Origin: Cristatella mucedo
Taxonomy: Eukaryota > Bryozoa > Phylactolaemata > Cristatellidae
Reading direction: 5' to 3'
DNA length: 64,000 nt
Assembly (NCBI GenBank): GCA_009760855.2
Contig: WPIO01000005.1
Span: 862,501-926,500, forward strand
Positions 1 to 13,299 of this stretch are shown here, piece by piece (position 1 is the stretch's first letter; each line of letters begins with the position of its first letter). A program made the translations under genes and the position numbers. A model generated the notes under the pieces. The model made no database searches, was not told the origin of the DNA, and saw nothing but the letters and a program-made list of their open reading frames with translations.

Positions 1-235
1 TGGTCCTTGTGCTTTTTTTGTGTGCTTATTCGTACTGACACAATGCATGCTACCAATAACCATATTTACATGTTTATAATGGGCAAGTTACCTCTTACCA
101 CATTATGCTTGTTGAAATTTGCATGTACTCGATCATGCTTCTTTTACAGCATATGTAAAGTGCCTAGAAAGACATTAAGTTCTCTGGGGATGCTATACAA
201 ATGTAGTATTAATATAACTTATATGGTAAACAATT
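1..235 (+). mobile_element. LINE 3' tail fragment
   Basis: Starts at the window edge within the conserved 3' untranslated part (gtgcttattcgtactgacac, tgtaaagtgcctagaaagac, agttctctgggg) and ends near attaatataa. Same family as the 12.3 kb copy. Confidence 0.8.
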
Positions 236-594
236 TGCCATCTTCGCGAGAGCGAACAGCGCACCAAGTCAGAGGAATTAAGTTGTCCAAAAAATCGGCT
301 TCTAACGTGTTATGACGATGAACCACCGGTGAGTGCGTGTCAAAGGTTATTAACGTTTAGAGAACGGCAGATGAATTTCGATACAGAAGGGTACACAAAC
401 TGCAGACTGGATGAGATCCCTTTGTGATCAGCCATGGAAGCAGTTTTTTGTTTATAAAAATAAGCACGAGTATACAATTGTGATAGAATATTTGATCGAG
501 TGGCCTTTTTGCAAGTGAGGTAATGCGCAGGAGCTAATACGCATGATGGTCAAGTAGATTCATTGATATTTAGTAGATATTTAGTAGTCTGCTC

Positions 595-710
595 TTGGTT
601 TGTCCATTGGGGGGGGGTTGAGGGTGCTCGCCTTTGACGACCAGGATCATGCACTCGAGCCCTGCAGCATTTCAAGCGCCTAGATGGAGGTCATCACAAA
701 ACGTGGTCGC
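595..710 (+). mobile_element. SINE-2-like fragment, degenerate
   Basis: gggtgctcgcctttgacgac, catgcactcgagccctgcag and tcaagcgcctagatggagg follow the SINE-2 order head, B box, tail start. Confidence 0.45.
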
Positions 711-2177
711 TTCGTCCTGACTTGAATGTAGTTTGAAACGCATCAGCGGCGGGGGCGGCTCAAGTTGTAGTGTAGGGATGCGGGAATGTAGAATATGATA
801 GAATATTTGCGGTGCTATAAGCATGTAGGTCGGCGGAGTTTATGGTCACATTATTCACTGTGGTCAGCTTATGACCAAGCCATGCTTATGGCCTAGCGGA
901 TTTATGGAGCTGCCGCTGGATTATGTGCCACGCCGGTTTATGGGGAAGGGTATGTATGGGTGAGTGGCGTCCTACAGGGGGGAGGGCAGTCGGGACGCTG
1001 GCGGAGGGCCGGACGGCTGCGTTTCGGGAGCACTGTAGGAGCCAGCGAGAATATACGTCTTGGTGAATCCGCTTCGGCATTTTGTGTTTTATCGCGTACG
1101 GTCTGACGAGAACTTTAAACTGCAAAGAATACGTTTGTTCATTGCAGTGTCATAAGTGAGGGGGCCCAGCGTGCAGCGATGTATACTCCCAGAATGCTTC
1201 GGCTCGAAGTAGACTCCCGCCATCACTGGCCAGGTAAACGTCTGCTAGTGGGCAAGTGACGAATGACTTGAATGCAAGTTTGGCCGTCAGTGTGTACGCC
1301 TCACAGCGGTACATGGAAGTGGCATGGATGAGTAATTCTCAGCCCTGAGTGTTACGGGAACTTTTTCGGCGAGGCTTTAACCCGTGCCCCATCTGTGCAT
1401 CTCTAAGACGCAGTCTCTTACGTATACTCGGCGATGTCGCTTTCTTCCAAATGGCAGTCCGGTTGGAAACAACGTAGGTGGTACTCTGACCTGTTGAACA
1501 CATCCCGACTCATTACAGCCGGACATTGGCAATGGCGCTACGCTCTCTTCGTCTGCGGAAAATATGGCGTCCAGGGCTGCAATAAAAAGTATAATAATTA
1601 CAAAGTGACAAATACATAGTTTTGCAAAAATACAAAGCGTCCGTTATTGGGAGCCTGCTGCCTACCGTGCTAAAGGAAAGGACGTGTGAACCATAGTCGC
1701 TGCCTACAGAACTTTAAACTAAGCGGCGAAGTGAGATTGGCTTACAGCCTAGGAAGATAGCGGAACACTCCCTAAAGCCGTCACGGCTGGCGGCGCCTAA
1801 CTTTTAAGTGACGCTCGACTTCAACAGGACACTAGTTTCCTAATCAGCGCTGGTTCTTCGCTACTGTGAGCAAGCCTCATCCCACGATAGTGCCTCACAT
1901 TGATTTAGAGCTAGGCAAGAAGAGACCGGAAAGATGCATTTCGAAAATTCACCGGAAACAATTACTGGTGTCTTAAAGTCGTAGCGATGGTAAGCATCAT
2001 TATTTCAAACGCGTCGAGTGGCTCAGGAATTATATCTTTAGCACAAAATGCGACGCAAGTACACAGTTCTCCATCTCACAGCTGTGCGCTGATGCTGGTA
2101 TAATTAGCATCTCGAAGTACGGCTTGGGAACAGTAGAAGCAGCTCAATCAATTAATACAATTTATTTGAAACAATCG
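710..2177. other. Unassigned sequence
   Basis: No domain, splice-consistent exon or recognised repeat seen. Scattered short open frames only. Confidence 0.5.
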
Positions 2178-2846
<669 letters not shown>

Positions 2847-2849
2847 TCG

Positions 2850-3870
2850 CTGTTTTAGTGAACTCATTTCCAAAGTGCAGGCATTTGAACTGTTGCGAGA
2901 GAGCCACCATTAATCGACTCTGACATTGGCCATTAACCTTTTAGCTCTTGGTAGCGCCACGGCAGCCGAACTTGGGCCGGTGCGTGGCTGGACGGCGGTG
3001 ACCGGGTGAGGTACGGGAGATTAATAATGGAGCGTGACGCACCTTAACCTCCAATACATGAAACGGAATTCCTGAACGGCTGCTTCGGAGCTCGGGCCAT
3101 TCTAGGCTGAGAATGAGGCCCAGAGAAAACACGCAAGGATACGCCGCAGCCGCCGCCGCCGCCGCATGTGTAACTGCCTGTCAGAAGGTCTGTGTACCGC
3201 AATTGCTAAAAATCTCAGCCGCCATACGTTAGCAGTTTGGCCTTAATTGTACGCGCGAAAGCTGCACCCGCAAGTGAGTGGGCGCGGGCAAGTCGACTCT
3301 TGCATCTCTGAGCAGCTACACCCTGCGTTTTTGCAGTTGTAGCACGTGCAGTTGCCAGCTCGTACAGCCGGCGACTGCTCTTCAAACTCAAGCTGCCAAC
3401 GCCAATAGCTGTCAACGCCAACACGGTCAACGAGCCGTCTGGACGATGCTCGGCATGGGCTGGAGCGTCTCAGCTTCCGCTTAGCGTCGCGTTTCATTCC
3501 TATCGCTCGCGGTTCTGCTGCCAGCAGACCATTCGTAGTTTGTGTGGATTTAACTAGCGTGAACCGAGCTGAGCCTGCGAGAAAGGAATGTGTAGCACAG
3601 CACCGGCCTGACTCAGTTTTTGAGTGCATGAGAAAGAAATGCCTACGAGAAAGAAATGTCTCTTGCCTGGGTGGGGGTGGGGTGTCGAACCTTCGAGTCT
3701 ACCTCGGCCCCTCGGAGGATCCGATCTCGGAGGTCTCTTGAACTTGTCTCCCCGTAATACCCCAGTGTGTAGGCGTCTGGTTCCCTCTAAGGTAGGACTC
3801 GCAGCGGAGGAAGCCAAGGCCTGATGCTGATGCTGTGCACGGCGCATCTTGCAGTGTCACTCTTGATCTT
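2850..3870. other. GC-rich unassigned sequence, possible gene B 3' exon
   Basis: A minus-strand stretch at 3,243-3,400 reads GNCTCYNCKNAGCSCSEMQ then STCPRPLTCGC to a stop. It is Cys-rich like gene B, but the available acceptors do not fit the phase left by the 5,257 donor. I treat it as unproven. Confidence 0.25.
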
Positions 3871-3874
3871 TGCT

Positions 3875-4012
3875 GTGGCGAATGCTACCACTAATTATTT
3901 GGCTATGCTTTCTGTATAGCATCTGTAAAGAGCATGGAAAGAGATTCAGTTCTCTGAGGGCTCAACGTAAATGTATTGCTGTAATTATCATCATTATTAT
4001 TTGCTGTTCTAG
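3875..4012 (+). mobile_element. LINE 3' tail fragment
   Basis: Conserved tail atctgtaaagagcatggaaa then agttctctgaggg and an ATT-rich end. Confidence 0.75.
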
Positions 4013-4124
4013 TAGGGCATGTTTCAGAATTAGGCATGCGATCGCTGAGGATCGCATGCTGCTTGCGAGCCGGTGCGGCTGCGTACAAGTCAGGTAATTT
4101 TATTAATTTTTTTCTGTGTATCCA

Positions 4125-4328
4125 TCAGAGCATTTAGTGGGTCCTTGTGATTCGTCCTTTATGCTGACCCTGTGTATGTCACCCCTAACCATGTTATCCT
4201 TGTTGTTTATCGAGCATGCTATCGCTAACCATTAGATCGTGCTTCTTTTGCAGCAAATGTTAAGTGCTTAGAAAGAGATTGAGTTCTCTGAGGGCACTAT
4301 ATCAAATCCATTATTATTTTTATTAGGT
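4125..4328 (+). mobile_element. LINE 3' tail fragment
   Basis: Conserved tail from gcatttagtgggtccttgtg through gaaagagattgagttctctg to an ATT-rich end. Lies about 110 bp after the previous fragment in the same orientation. Confidence 0.8.
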
Positions 4329-5256
4329 CAAGTCGACTCGCTTCTTTTGCGCGAAATCTAATGACCTCACCGCCTACGAGGCATAAGCGAGGCGAGTATC
4401 GCTGGCGAACAGAAGCCGATGAAAAGCCGGCCGTAGTGAGATAAATTCAGACAGTCCAAATATCTCAAGGGTGTATTTCGCTCGAGGGCACACAAGATGG
4501 CTGCCAAACTCCTTAGAATTAGTCAGTCTCAGGGTGCGGCAATTGTAACGATGCAATGCTAACATCGGCAGTCCCTGTGAGTATGAGGAAATTTCGCTCG
4601 TTGTTTGAAGTGCGCATGTAAATAAATTCAGCGAAAGAATCCTCGACTATTCAAGGGACTCCAATGACAGGGGACACAATCCATGCGGGCATGAGCACAC
4701 GTGCCGTTTCGGCATCTGGAGCTAATGAACGCCGGCAACACGTCAAAGGTACTCCTCTGAGCTGGATACTCTTCTGCCTTACAACGTGTAGGAAATAAAT
4801 CATTTGGCAGGCATTGTAGCACGAGCGCAGTGTTGCGGTTTCTGAGGCTCTACTTCCGTTCGGAGAGAGTTATCTAGCGCTGATACCAGTCAGCGATACT
4901 GACACTCGCAGCTCCCGTGCTCCCCGAAAAAGCTCTAGAGGCAGCAGTTGAGAGGCAGAGAGCAGCGAAAAATTCTGCCCACGCCGCTAACGTTAGCGCC
5001 ACACCACAGAATTTCGGGTATTCCGACTACTTATAGCTAAAGTTGATAAATTAGGCGAAGATGCTTCGACGGTAGCTATCTGACACAGCTACATAATGCT
5101 GCTCAGTACAGCGTTAATCCGACCCACCAAATAAACAGAGCTTCGTAGACAACAATTGAAACATGGAGACGCAATTTCCTCACGAGCGCAGCTGTCTTAA
5201 GCGAGCCTTAGAGGCGGCGTCGCTTTGCGTACGAGCTACCGGCAAGTGCTACTTAC

Positions 5257-5418
5257 GGACGCACTGCGTGCTGCTACCGCTGCCGACTCCGGCCGTAACG
5301 GTGCCTGGCGGACACGAGAGGCAGTCGGCTTTCCTCGCCTCGGGCTGGTACGTTCCGATAGGGCAAGGTTCGCATTCGCGAACGCCGCGCTTCGGTCGCT
5401 GGCCAGCGTCGCAGACGC
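5257..5418 (-). CDS. Gene B exon: GCC2/GCC3 (ephrin-receptor-like) repeat
   Basis: VCDAGQRPKRGVRECEPCPI, GTYQPEARKADCLSCPPGT, then SSTQCV. The CxPCPxGTYQ..CxxCPxGT pattern is the GCC2/GCC3 family. Acceptor tttccctag, donor gtaagt, phase 1 out, so at least one more exon lies to the left; I could not identify it in 1-5,256. Confidence 0.85.
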
Positions 5419-5537
5419 CTAGGGAAACGTTGGCGCGCTGCCAGCGGCGAGAGCCCTTCTTCTCGCCGCCCGAGTGGGCGGCGCCAGCAGCGCTGCGCTT
5501 CGAATGTAGGCGTGGCGATTGCGGGCAGCTCACTTAC

Positions 5538-5718
5538 GCACGCAAGACGACGCGTCGCTCTTGAAGTAACCGTCGGGGCACAAGCAGCTCCACTTGGAGG
5601 CGGCTGCGTCTCGTTTGCATTCTCCTGGAGCTGGACACCGAAAGTCGTTCGACGACAGCACGCCATCAATACAGCGGACCTCCTTTTTGCAGGCGCTGTC
5701 GAGCCAACTGGAGCCGCT
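5538..5718 (-). CDS. Gene B exon: EGF-like, Cys-rich
   Basis: SGSSWLDSACKKEVRCIDG, then FRCPAPGECKRDAAASKWSC and LCPDGYFKSDASSCV. Phase 0 in from TIL, phase 1 out at gtaagt. Six to eight cysteines; the CxCPDGYF part is EGF-like. Confidence 0.82.
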
Positions 5719-5924
5719 CTGCGCGAGAGTGGATGGCGCAACGATAAACAGCCGAGAAGCCGTCGAGGGCTGCCCTCATGCTGCATCTTGGAAGGCACGA
5801 TTAGCACGGCCATAGCACACGTCGAGCAGCCAGCGAACATTACTAGCTAACGTAGGGATCCCCCAACTCGTCCCCTGTAATGACGATATTTTAATAGAGG
5901 CTTAACAAGCACCTGTTTATTGTA

Positions 5925-6120
5925 GCATTTGATGGGTCTTTTATGATTTGTCCTTCGCGTGCATACGCGTGCTTTCACACTGCGCCTGCTGATTGCCGAT
6001 TTTACCACAGATCATTTGGTAATGCTTTCTACACAGCATCTGTAAAGTGCCTAGAAAGAGATTCGATTTTCTGAGGGTGCTTGACGAATGAACTTTTACT
6101 ATTATTATTTCTCCTCTTCA
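5925..6120 (+). mobile_element. LINE 3' tail fragment
   Basis: atttgatgggtcttttatga, then ctgtaaagtgcctagaaaga and an ATT-rich end. Lies between gene B exons at 5.6 and 7.2 kb. Confidence 0.75.
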
Positions 6121-7143
6121 CCGTGGGTTTCTATTCGTATACCATCAATACGTGGGCGTCTGTATTTACGCAAGCTCCGCGATACGCTCTGCCTTTTCAG
6201 GTTGAACGGCCTGTTTTCTGCTGATCGATTGCATTCGAAAGTTGTTCTCTTTTCTTACGCTGATTTACACTTTCGTCTAAACGGCTATTTTAACTAAGAA
6301 TAAGGTATAAAGTTAGCATAGAAAAACTTGAATGGTGATTGGACAAGGATTTGAATCCCGTAAACACCGAACCGATTTGAATGACGGCTGCTGAGTTCTT
6401 TTGATGCGGTGGATGCTGGGAGATGTATTGCTCATACATGATGTATGTCTAGTGCGTCGAAGCAAAACACCTTGCAGCTCACTTTAAGAAAATCCTCTCA
6501 AAATTCAACGAGCTTACAAGAAAAGTGAAAAATTTGTATTCATTGCGACTGACTTCCTGGGTTTAGCTCTACCAGTGACGAAGCCAGGCACGGCGTTTTC
6601 TTTAATTTAGCTACGGCAGACGCACAGAGAAGTCTGTTGGCATGGATGGAGCACCTTTAGTAAATTTCACCTTGTCTTCAAGAGTGAACGATCACGTTAG
6701 ACTCGGTCGGTGCAACTCTCAACACTAACGAGATATGCCCCTCAGTCTCTCGTAGGAAGTACCTGCGAGAAACGGAAGTACCCGCGAGAGACAAAAGCCG
6801 CTGCCGTCACGCGGCGCAAGCCTAGAGCTCGGCTCAGCCCAACCGATCATTTATTTTATTTCCCAATACCCTGTTTTTGCCACTTTTAGCAACCACCAAG
6901 GCATTGTTGTTTCGAGGAGCAAGTAATGGCTACAGTTAAGGTAGTAATATCTATTTACGTTCTAAAAACGCATATTGTTAATTTTTGGAACCTAAAGCTA
7001 TACCTATTTACACTTAGGTGTAAAAGATCCTTTGCCCTGAGCGAAATTTAAGTAAGTATCATCTGCACAAAACTGATTAAAATTTTCGTTGGCTACGCTG
7101 TAAAAGAGACAGACTCCGCATGTAGCCAAGAGCAAATGCAAAC

Positions 7144-7361
7144 CTCGTAATAGATTCCTTGGTGAAGGCAGCCGCACTCCTTCTGTGGCACGCACGTCCT
7201 CCCGCTCCAGATAAATCCGGCGCGGCATGCACATCCGTCAGTCGCATCCTTGCACCAGCCATCTTGCGGTCGATTTCTCTGGCAGACACTGGTTGATCCA
7301 CACCATGGCGGGCAGGCTGCTGTAGACCTCTCATAACGCGAACCATTGGGACATGTTTTTG
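7144..7361 (-). CDS. Gene B exon: TIL (trypsin-inhibitor-like) domain
   Basis: KTCPNGSRYERSTAACPPWC, then SVCQRNRPQDGWCKDATDGC, ACRAGFIWSGRTC and VPQKECGCLHQGIYYE. Ten-cysteine TIL pattern with the usual C-V-P-x-x-x-C close, followed by the GC-x-x-x-G-x-Y-Y start of a VWC-like tail. Acceptor catttag, donor gtttgc (weak), phase 0. Confidence 0.9.
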
Positions 7362-7398
7362 CTAAATGGTAGGAAAGCATATTGTTGTGGCTGTATAT

Positions 7399-7542
<144 letters not shown>

Positions 7543-7844
7543 TCGCGGTGAAGGCGCTTCAGCTTTGCTTTCAGTTTCGTAGGACTGCTGCAAGCATCAA
7601 AACGGACAGACGAGCAGAACGCTTGAAGTGGCTTTCGCTTTGAAAAACTTCCGAAAGCTCCGAGGCTCGACGCGTCGGCTCAGAAGTACAAGCCCAGAAA
7701 CAGATCGCTGACAATATTCCACTGACGGCATACTAGTTTACCGCCTTTGCGATAAGGATTTGAAGCAAACAGCGGGTGGCACTCTTGAGGCGAACACTCT
7801 TCCGGTTCATTTCATCCAACACTTGGCTGGAATGAGAGACTCAC

Positions 7845-8174
7845 CGCAATCGAAGCTGGCTCTCCAGCTGCGGTCGGGCTTCTTTCTGTGCGCGCACTCG
7901 CCGGCAAATGCCTCTGCCACGCGGCAAGCGCTCTCCTTCGCGAGGTTTTCGTCAAGCCCGCAGTCGTATGCGCTTGCACAACCCGAGCCGTCCTCCGAGA
8001 TTGCGCTCTGGCTTGTGCAGAAATCTCGCAGGCACGAGTCATAGAATTCGGCGGCCACGTCCGGAAAAGCGGCGCTGCAGTCGGCAAAGCTGCCTCCAAC
8101 GGCCTTCGATTTGAAGACGCCGCAGAGCGACTCGCTCTTGGCCAACTCGCCGAAACCTTCTTTCGAGAGACATG
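7845..8174 (-). CDS. Gene B exon: C8 domain
   Basis: CLSKEGFGELAKSESLCGVF, then SFADCSAAFPDVAAEFYDSC, LRDFC, GCASAYDCGLDENLAKE and AFAGECAHRKKP. Ten cysteines in the C8 arrangement that follows VWD. Acceptor ccccacag, donor gtgagt; phase 1 out joins TIL. The start phase does not match the VWD exon, so a linker exon is missing. Confidence 0.88.
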
Positions 8175-8439
8175 CTGTGGGGTCTTCTTCTTCTTCTTCT
8201 TCGTTGCCATCGACGCACGCACTGAAACCGAGAATAGCCGCGAATAGCGACTACAGAGTTTCTGGCTTCTCTGCGAGTGAAAGGGAACGTCCGCGGCGGC
8301 GGCGGCGGCGGCGCCTAGCACAGACGACTAACTGGCCACTTTCTCGTCATTTCTAGTCCTGAAAAACCCGCGAAAGTCACGTCGAGGCAGACACAGTGAC
8401 CACTTCACGGGGTGATGACAATGTAGTGCCCGTCTTGAC

Positions 8440-9130
8440 TTTTATAACTCACTGCTTGCTGGCCCTACCGACCTGTGCAATCAGGCTCTTGCAGCTGGCG
8501 CCAAACTCTGCAGCTAGGCTTGTCTGTCGTCAACATCGCAGTTGCCACATCACACCACTTCTCGCCGACCTGACTACCAGTCAAGCAACGAATCGACTTA
8601 AAGGATTTGTCGCTCACTTTTAGATTTCTTTATTCTTTGGCTCCAGCCTATCTCTCAGATCTGCTGCCCCACCAGGCCAAGCATCGTATCACCGGCTTTT
8701 TGAAATCCAACAGTTTGCCAATACCTTATACAAATCTCAAATCCTTTGGAGACCGTGCATTTAGTTCGTATGCTCCCAAAGCCTGGAAATCCCTCCCGAC
8801 TTGCGTCAGAACATCCCCTGACTTGACCACATTTAAAAAGAACTTGAAAACACACCTATTTAGGACAGCATTTAGTGGGTCCCTGCGATTTGTCCTTCAT
8901 GTGCTTATGCGTGCTGGCATTGTGCATGCTGCCACTTACCGCATTTGCATGCTGACCCTGTGCATGTCACCCCTTACCATGTTATTACTGTTTATCAAGC
9001 ATGATATTACTCACCATTCAATCGCATTTGCCTGTGCAGCAAATGTAAAGCGCCTAGAAAGAGATTGAGTTCTCTGAGGGCGCTCTATCAAGTGCATTAT
9101 TATCATTAATATTATTATTATTATTATAGT
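8440..9130 (+). mobile_element. LINE 3' part, same family
   Basis: Carries RT C-terminal remnants (SLAPAYLSDLLPHQAKHRIT, PKAWKSLPTCVRTSPDL, LKTHLFRTAFSGSL), the shared tail and an (ATT)n end. Frame is broken near 8,590. Confidence 0.88.
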
Positions 9131-10600
9131 GTCATCGGCAGTCAACACTGCCAGGATGAGCCAAGCCAGTGTATTGTGCAGTCTATTGCTGAAAGGTGAA
9201 GCGAGGTATGTCGCACATTTTAGCATATGTTGAATATCAACGGGCCTCACGGTGGCGTAAGAAGCTCGGGTTCTTACGCCAGCGCGGTTACATGTATTAC
9301 GAGGTCACATTTGAACGTGCCACAGCGCCTCTCTGAGATGTAAGCTTCCAAGCAGCTATCTGGTAAATACCTTTTGCGGAAGTGCGTCTTTTCACGCACT
9401 TGTGCATTCTCATTCTCACGGTCGCCGAACATCCCACGCACTCTGTATTTTATGAATGCGTGGAGTAGCTTACTAATGGATAAAAAGAAAACGTTTTGAG
9501 TTGTTCGTGTGCACGTGTTTTAATGCTTGAGAATACGTCTACTCTGTGCAAGCTAGATCGCTTCAATTAAGTCGGAAAATAATTAGTTACTACTTTGCTT
9601 TGCTTTTGCTTCTATAAGATCTCTCAGCTCAACAATCTCAAATCTGCAGCTCAACAATGTCAATTTGCAGCTCAAAAATGTCAAACCCTATCCCTAACTA
9701 TCAATAGAACTAGTTTACTGTGCACATTTCAGTGTCTTTACTTTTACTTCGATTGAGCTCTGGCTAAGCTTGAATGGCATTGTTAAATACACTTTTTCTA
9801 TTGAGTTCTTTACATGTCAAGTCACGCCATCCGAAATGTCTAAATTTCGACGCTACTCCATATTACAACATTACTCACCACTAGGCTGTTTCGTGGTACA
9901 ATGTGCCTTTAATTTATATGCAGCAGAAACTTGGTTAATGTATGCTTTTACCCTTCTTTATCTTCCACAGCCTCATACTCTCTCGCAATTTTCTTGCATT
10001 ATTCATTGGCGACATTCACCCTTCATTGGTACAGCAGCCTAATTCCAGAAAATTTAATGAGGACAGATATAATCATGCAAAACCACAATTAAAGAAACTG
10101 AAGCAGTGCGTTGTCAAATGATGTCATCTACTCGAGAATTGCTTACATTTCTGCTAATATTCTAATGAAAGTCATAGAAGATGGTGTATTTGGGCTATTT
10201 CCACTCAGCATTTAGAGCTTGGCCTGCTAATACATCTTTATATACTCTAAAAGTTGTGACCGCAACCTTCAAACCGAAAACGATGGGGCCTTTTTATAAA
10301 ACCAACGTTTCCCTGAACGCGCACCAAGAAGGCACCCCATCTTGCATTACCAGCATAGCTAACCCCTTATAATAATTCGTTCCCATTTTGGAGAAAAATC
10401 TTAAAATTTGGGACCTTAGGCACGCCACCCTAGGGCCACCCTAGGGCTCATTTTTCGAAAGTCCGACCTCCCCTCCGGGCTTACGGCGGAAGGCGGGGCG
10501 GGGCTAAAGGCTCAACAGCCTTGATCCCAACGAGGTCTCGTTCTAGAGCAAAACCAGGAACAAAATGTCTGGTTATTACCGTCCTTGGTCTTAGCCTAGG
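9130..10600. other. AT-rich unassigned intron of gene B
   Basis: No exon or repeat recognised apart from low-complexity ctcaacaatctcaa-type motifs near 9,627-9,690. Confidence 0.5.
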
Positions 10601-10735
10601 GTCAAAGTACTCGCACTTCACCATCCAGATCGTGTGCTGGAGTTCTGCCGGTGGCGATCCTTTATTAGCCGCTGCAAGAGGTGGCGATAGCCACCAAGGC
10701 TCTTCTGCTGCTAAATACTGTATAAGTAAGTCTTT
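10600..10735 (+). mobile_element. SINE-1 copy, weak head
   Basis: Head degenerate; body gatcctttattagccgctgc, gaggtggcgatagccaccaa, ggctcttctgctgctaaat is clear. Confidence 0.7.
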
Positions 10736-10952
10736 CGGATCCGCCGTTCTGCATTTTCACTTTATTTCTTTATCTTCACTCAACTTACTACTGTTTTGAA
10801 CTGCTGATCGTAGCTGTTTAATTTAGTTAATTTAATTTAATTAGTTTTAATTGTTTTAGCATGCGGAGCTCATTTGCAGAGGTTATCTAATACTTAACCA
10901 GACTACTCTAGAAACCTCTGGTGGCCCATCATAAACGAATGGCTTTATATAA

Positions 10953-11283
10953 ACACGGACGCGCGCGCGCTCGCGCGCACGCACGCACGCACACGCATAC
11001 ACGCACGCGTGCACGCACGCACGCGCGGGCACGCGCGCGCACGCGCGCGCACGCACGCGCACACACACACACGCGCGCACGCGCGCACACGCGCACACGC
11101 GCATACACACGCGCACACGCGCATACACACACGCATACACACAAGAACACGCACATACACACACGAACACGCACATACACACACGCACACGCACATACAC
11201 ACATACGCACATACACACATACGCACATACGCACATACACACATACGCACATACATACATACGCACATACATATATATATATA
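10953..11283. repeat. (GC/CA)n alternating purine-pyrimidine tract
   Basis: About 330 bases of strictly alternating purine and pyrimidine, GC-rich at the left and ACAT-rich at the right, ending in TATA. Confidence 0.95.
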
Positions 11284-11323
11284 GGTAAAGATAAGCTTAT
11301 TCAACGGTGTCATTTATATAGAC

Positions 11324-11510
11324 CAGCGGATCTCAACCTGAGGGTCGCGACCCCTTTGGTGGTCGAACGACCCTTTCACAGGGGTTGCCTAAGACCGCCG
11401 GAAAACACGCATATCCACATTTTGCACACACTAATCTTATGGTTTTGGATATCTACAACATGAGGAACTTTATTAAAGGGTCGCGTCATTAGGAAGGTTG
11501 AGAATCACTA
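11324..11510 (+). mobile_element. hAT-type MITE, SPIN/URR1-like, copy 1
   Basis: 187 bp. Ends are inverted (cagcggatctcaacct / aggttgagaatcacta). Flanking 8-bp duplications are atatagac and atttagac (7 of 8 match). Inside are gggtcgcgaccc, cgaacgaccctttcacaggg and ttaaagggtcgcg, which I recall as the SPIN/URR1 family found in several vertebrates and a few invertebrates. Confidence 0.85.
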
Positions 11511-11589
11511 ATTTAGACGAAGAAGAGCCTCGGCCGGCCGCTTTTACCCGCGCAAGGCAGGCAATAGATAATAAGTGAGGGCTTTCTTG

Positions 11590-11710
11590 CCTTCGGACTA
11601 TGACTAACACTAATTATTTCATGTTTTGACATCCTTTATTTTCTGTCTATGTAAAGTTACTAGAACGAGATTTAGTTTTCTCAGGTTGCCATAGAAATGT
11701 CTAAATTATA
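11590..11710 (+). mobile_element. LINE 3' tail fragment
   Basis: Degenerate tail with ctatgtaaagttactagaac and ttagttttctcagg. About 80 bp after hAT copy 1. Confidence 0.6.
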
Positions 11711-11974
11711 ATATGCGGTTATTGTTGCACTCGTTTCTCTGCATTATGTTCAGTGCAAGATCTTTGTTTGCAAAAACTGCAAGTAGCGTTAATCATATCA
11801 TTGGATTTGGCTTGTGTCGCACCCTGCATTCGCTGTAACAAACATTCTAGTTAGTTACTAGATGTAATTGGTCTTCATCTGAAATTCTACAAAGTCACAC
11901 CAAATGAGTAGGTGCTGCGCTAAAGTGTTTTCTGTAGCGAACTCGAAGCCTAGTAATGAAAATAATACATTTGA

Positions 11975-12045
11975 TAATGCGCCCTCAGAGAACGCAATCT
12001 CTTTCAAGGCGCTTTACACTTGCTGCAGAGGAAGCCTAAGTTGCT
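11975..12045 (-). mobile_element. LINE 3' tail scrap, reverse
   Basis: gcgccctcagagaacgcaat then caaggcgctttacacttgct is the reverse complement of the shared tail. Confidence 0.65.
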
Positions 12046-12289
12046 TTCGGTGAGCTTGTAGAATAAATTAAAATTCAGCACGCCAATTGTTCCAAAGGAA
12101 ATTGTGTGCACTTTTTAATCTAGATAAGGGAAGGCGTTCAACAGGCGATACAGTGAAGCTAACCGGTACCAGCTGTAGGAAGTATCCAGATTATTTCACC
12201 ACCTTTCTTCTAGAAACCTCTTTGCAGTGCTTCCTTCTCGCCGCTTTTTAAGCCCGTTCGATAGCCGTGTAGGTGTGCCATTTGGCCAA

Positions 12290-13295
12290 GCCAATATCTA
12301 AAATTAAGCAAACTTTCTAAAACTAAACGATGATAAAACTAACTTACTAGTTATGGGCAAACCCAGTGTGATTCAGAGATTGGAAAGGCTGACTCTCAAA
12401 ATTGGCTCTGCCAGCATATCTCCTGTTGAATCAGCTCGAAATCTAGGTGTCATATTCTAAAGCGACCTCTCGTTAGACGACCATATCAGCTCCACAGTCA
12501 AATCTGCCTATAATCAGCTTCATAAAATTGCTAAAATTCGGGCTTGTTTAGATAAGGATACCACATCTAAGTTGGTCCATGCATTCGTGACATCCCGTCT
12601 CGACTTCTGCAACTCACTGCTTACTGGCCTACCAGCATGTGCGATCAGGCAATTGCAGCTGGTGCAAAACTCTGCACCTAGGCTTGTCTGTCGTGAGCGT
12701 CGCAGTTGCCACATTACTCCACTTCTCGCCGACCTGCACTGGCTACCAATCAAGCAACGGATTGACTTCAAGGTTTTGTCGCTCACTTTTAGGTCCCTTC
12801 ATTCTATGGCTCCAGCCTATCTCTCAGATATACTACCCCATCAGGCCAAGCATCGTACCACCCGCTTTTCGGTATCCAACAGTCTACAAATACCTCGTAC
12901 AAACCTTAAATCCTTTGGAGACCGTGCAATTAGTTCGAATGCTCCCAAAGCCTGGAACTCCCTCCCGACCTGCGTCACAACATCCCCTGACCTGACCACA
13001 TTTAAAAGGAACTTAAAAACACACCTATTTAGGACAGCATTTATTGGGTCCCTGTGATTCTTCCTTGATATGCTTATGCGTGCTGACACTGTGCATGCTG
13101 CCACTAACCACATTTGCATGCTGACCCTGTGCATGTCACCCCTAACCATATTATTCATTTTGTTTGTTTTTCATGCATGATTTTACTTACCATTCAATTG
13201 CATTTCCCTTTGCAGCAAATGTAAAGCGCCTAGAAAGAGATTGAGTTCTCTGAGGGCGCTTTATCAAGTGCATTATTATTATTATTATTGTTATA
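12290..13295 (+). mobile_element. LINE (L2/CR1-type) 3' part, best-preserved copy
   Basis: The reverse-transcriptase C-terminal region reads LLVMGKPSVIQRLERL, SLDDHISSTVKSAY, LVHAFVTSRLDFCNSLL, LHWLPIKQRIDFKVLSL, SFGDRAISSNAPKAWNSLP and LKTHLFRTAF to a stop at about 13,057. The noncoding tail follows, with gcctagaaagagattgagtt and a final (ATT)n. One stop near 12,460 breaks the frame. 5'-truncated, as is usual for these elements. Confidence 0.9.
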
Positions 13296-13299
13296 TCTA

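Noticed and set aside
4628-4822. Cys-containing minus-strand stretch as a gene B exon
   Set aside because: Cys spacing fits no domain and no in-phase acceptor/donor pair was found.
10883-11463. Arg/His/Thr- and Cys/Val-rich frames
   Set aside because: Artefacts of the alternating GC/CA tract.
12572-13057. Host protein-coding gene
   Set aside because: Matches LINE reverse-transcriptase C-termini and recurs at 8.6, 47.1 and 63.2 kb with an (ATT)n tail.
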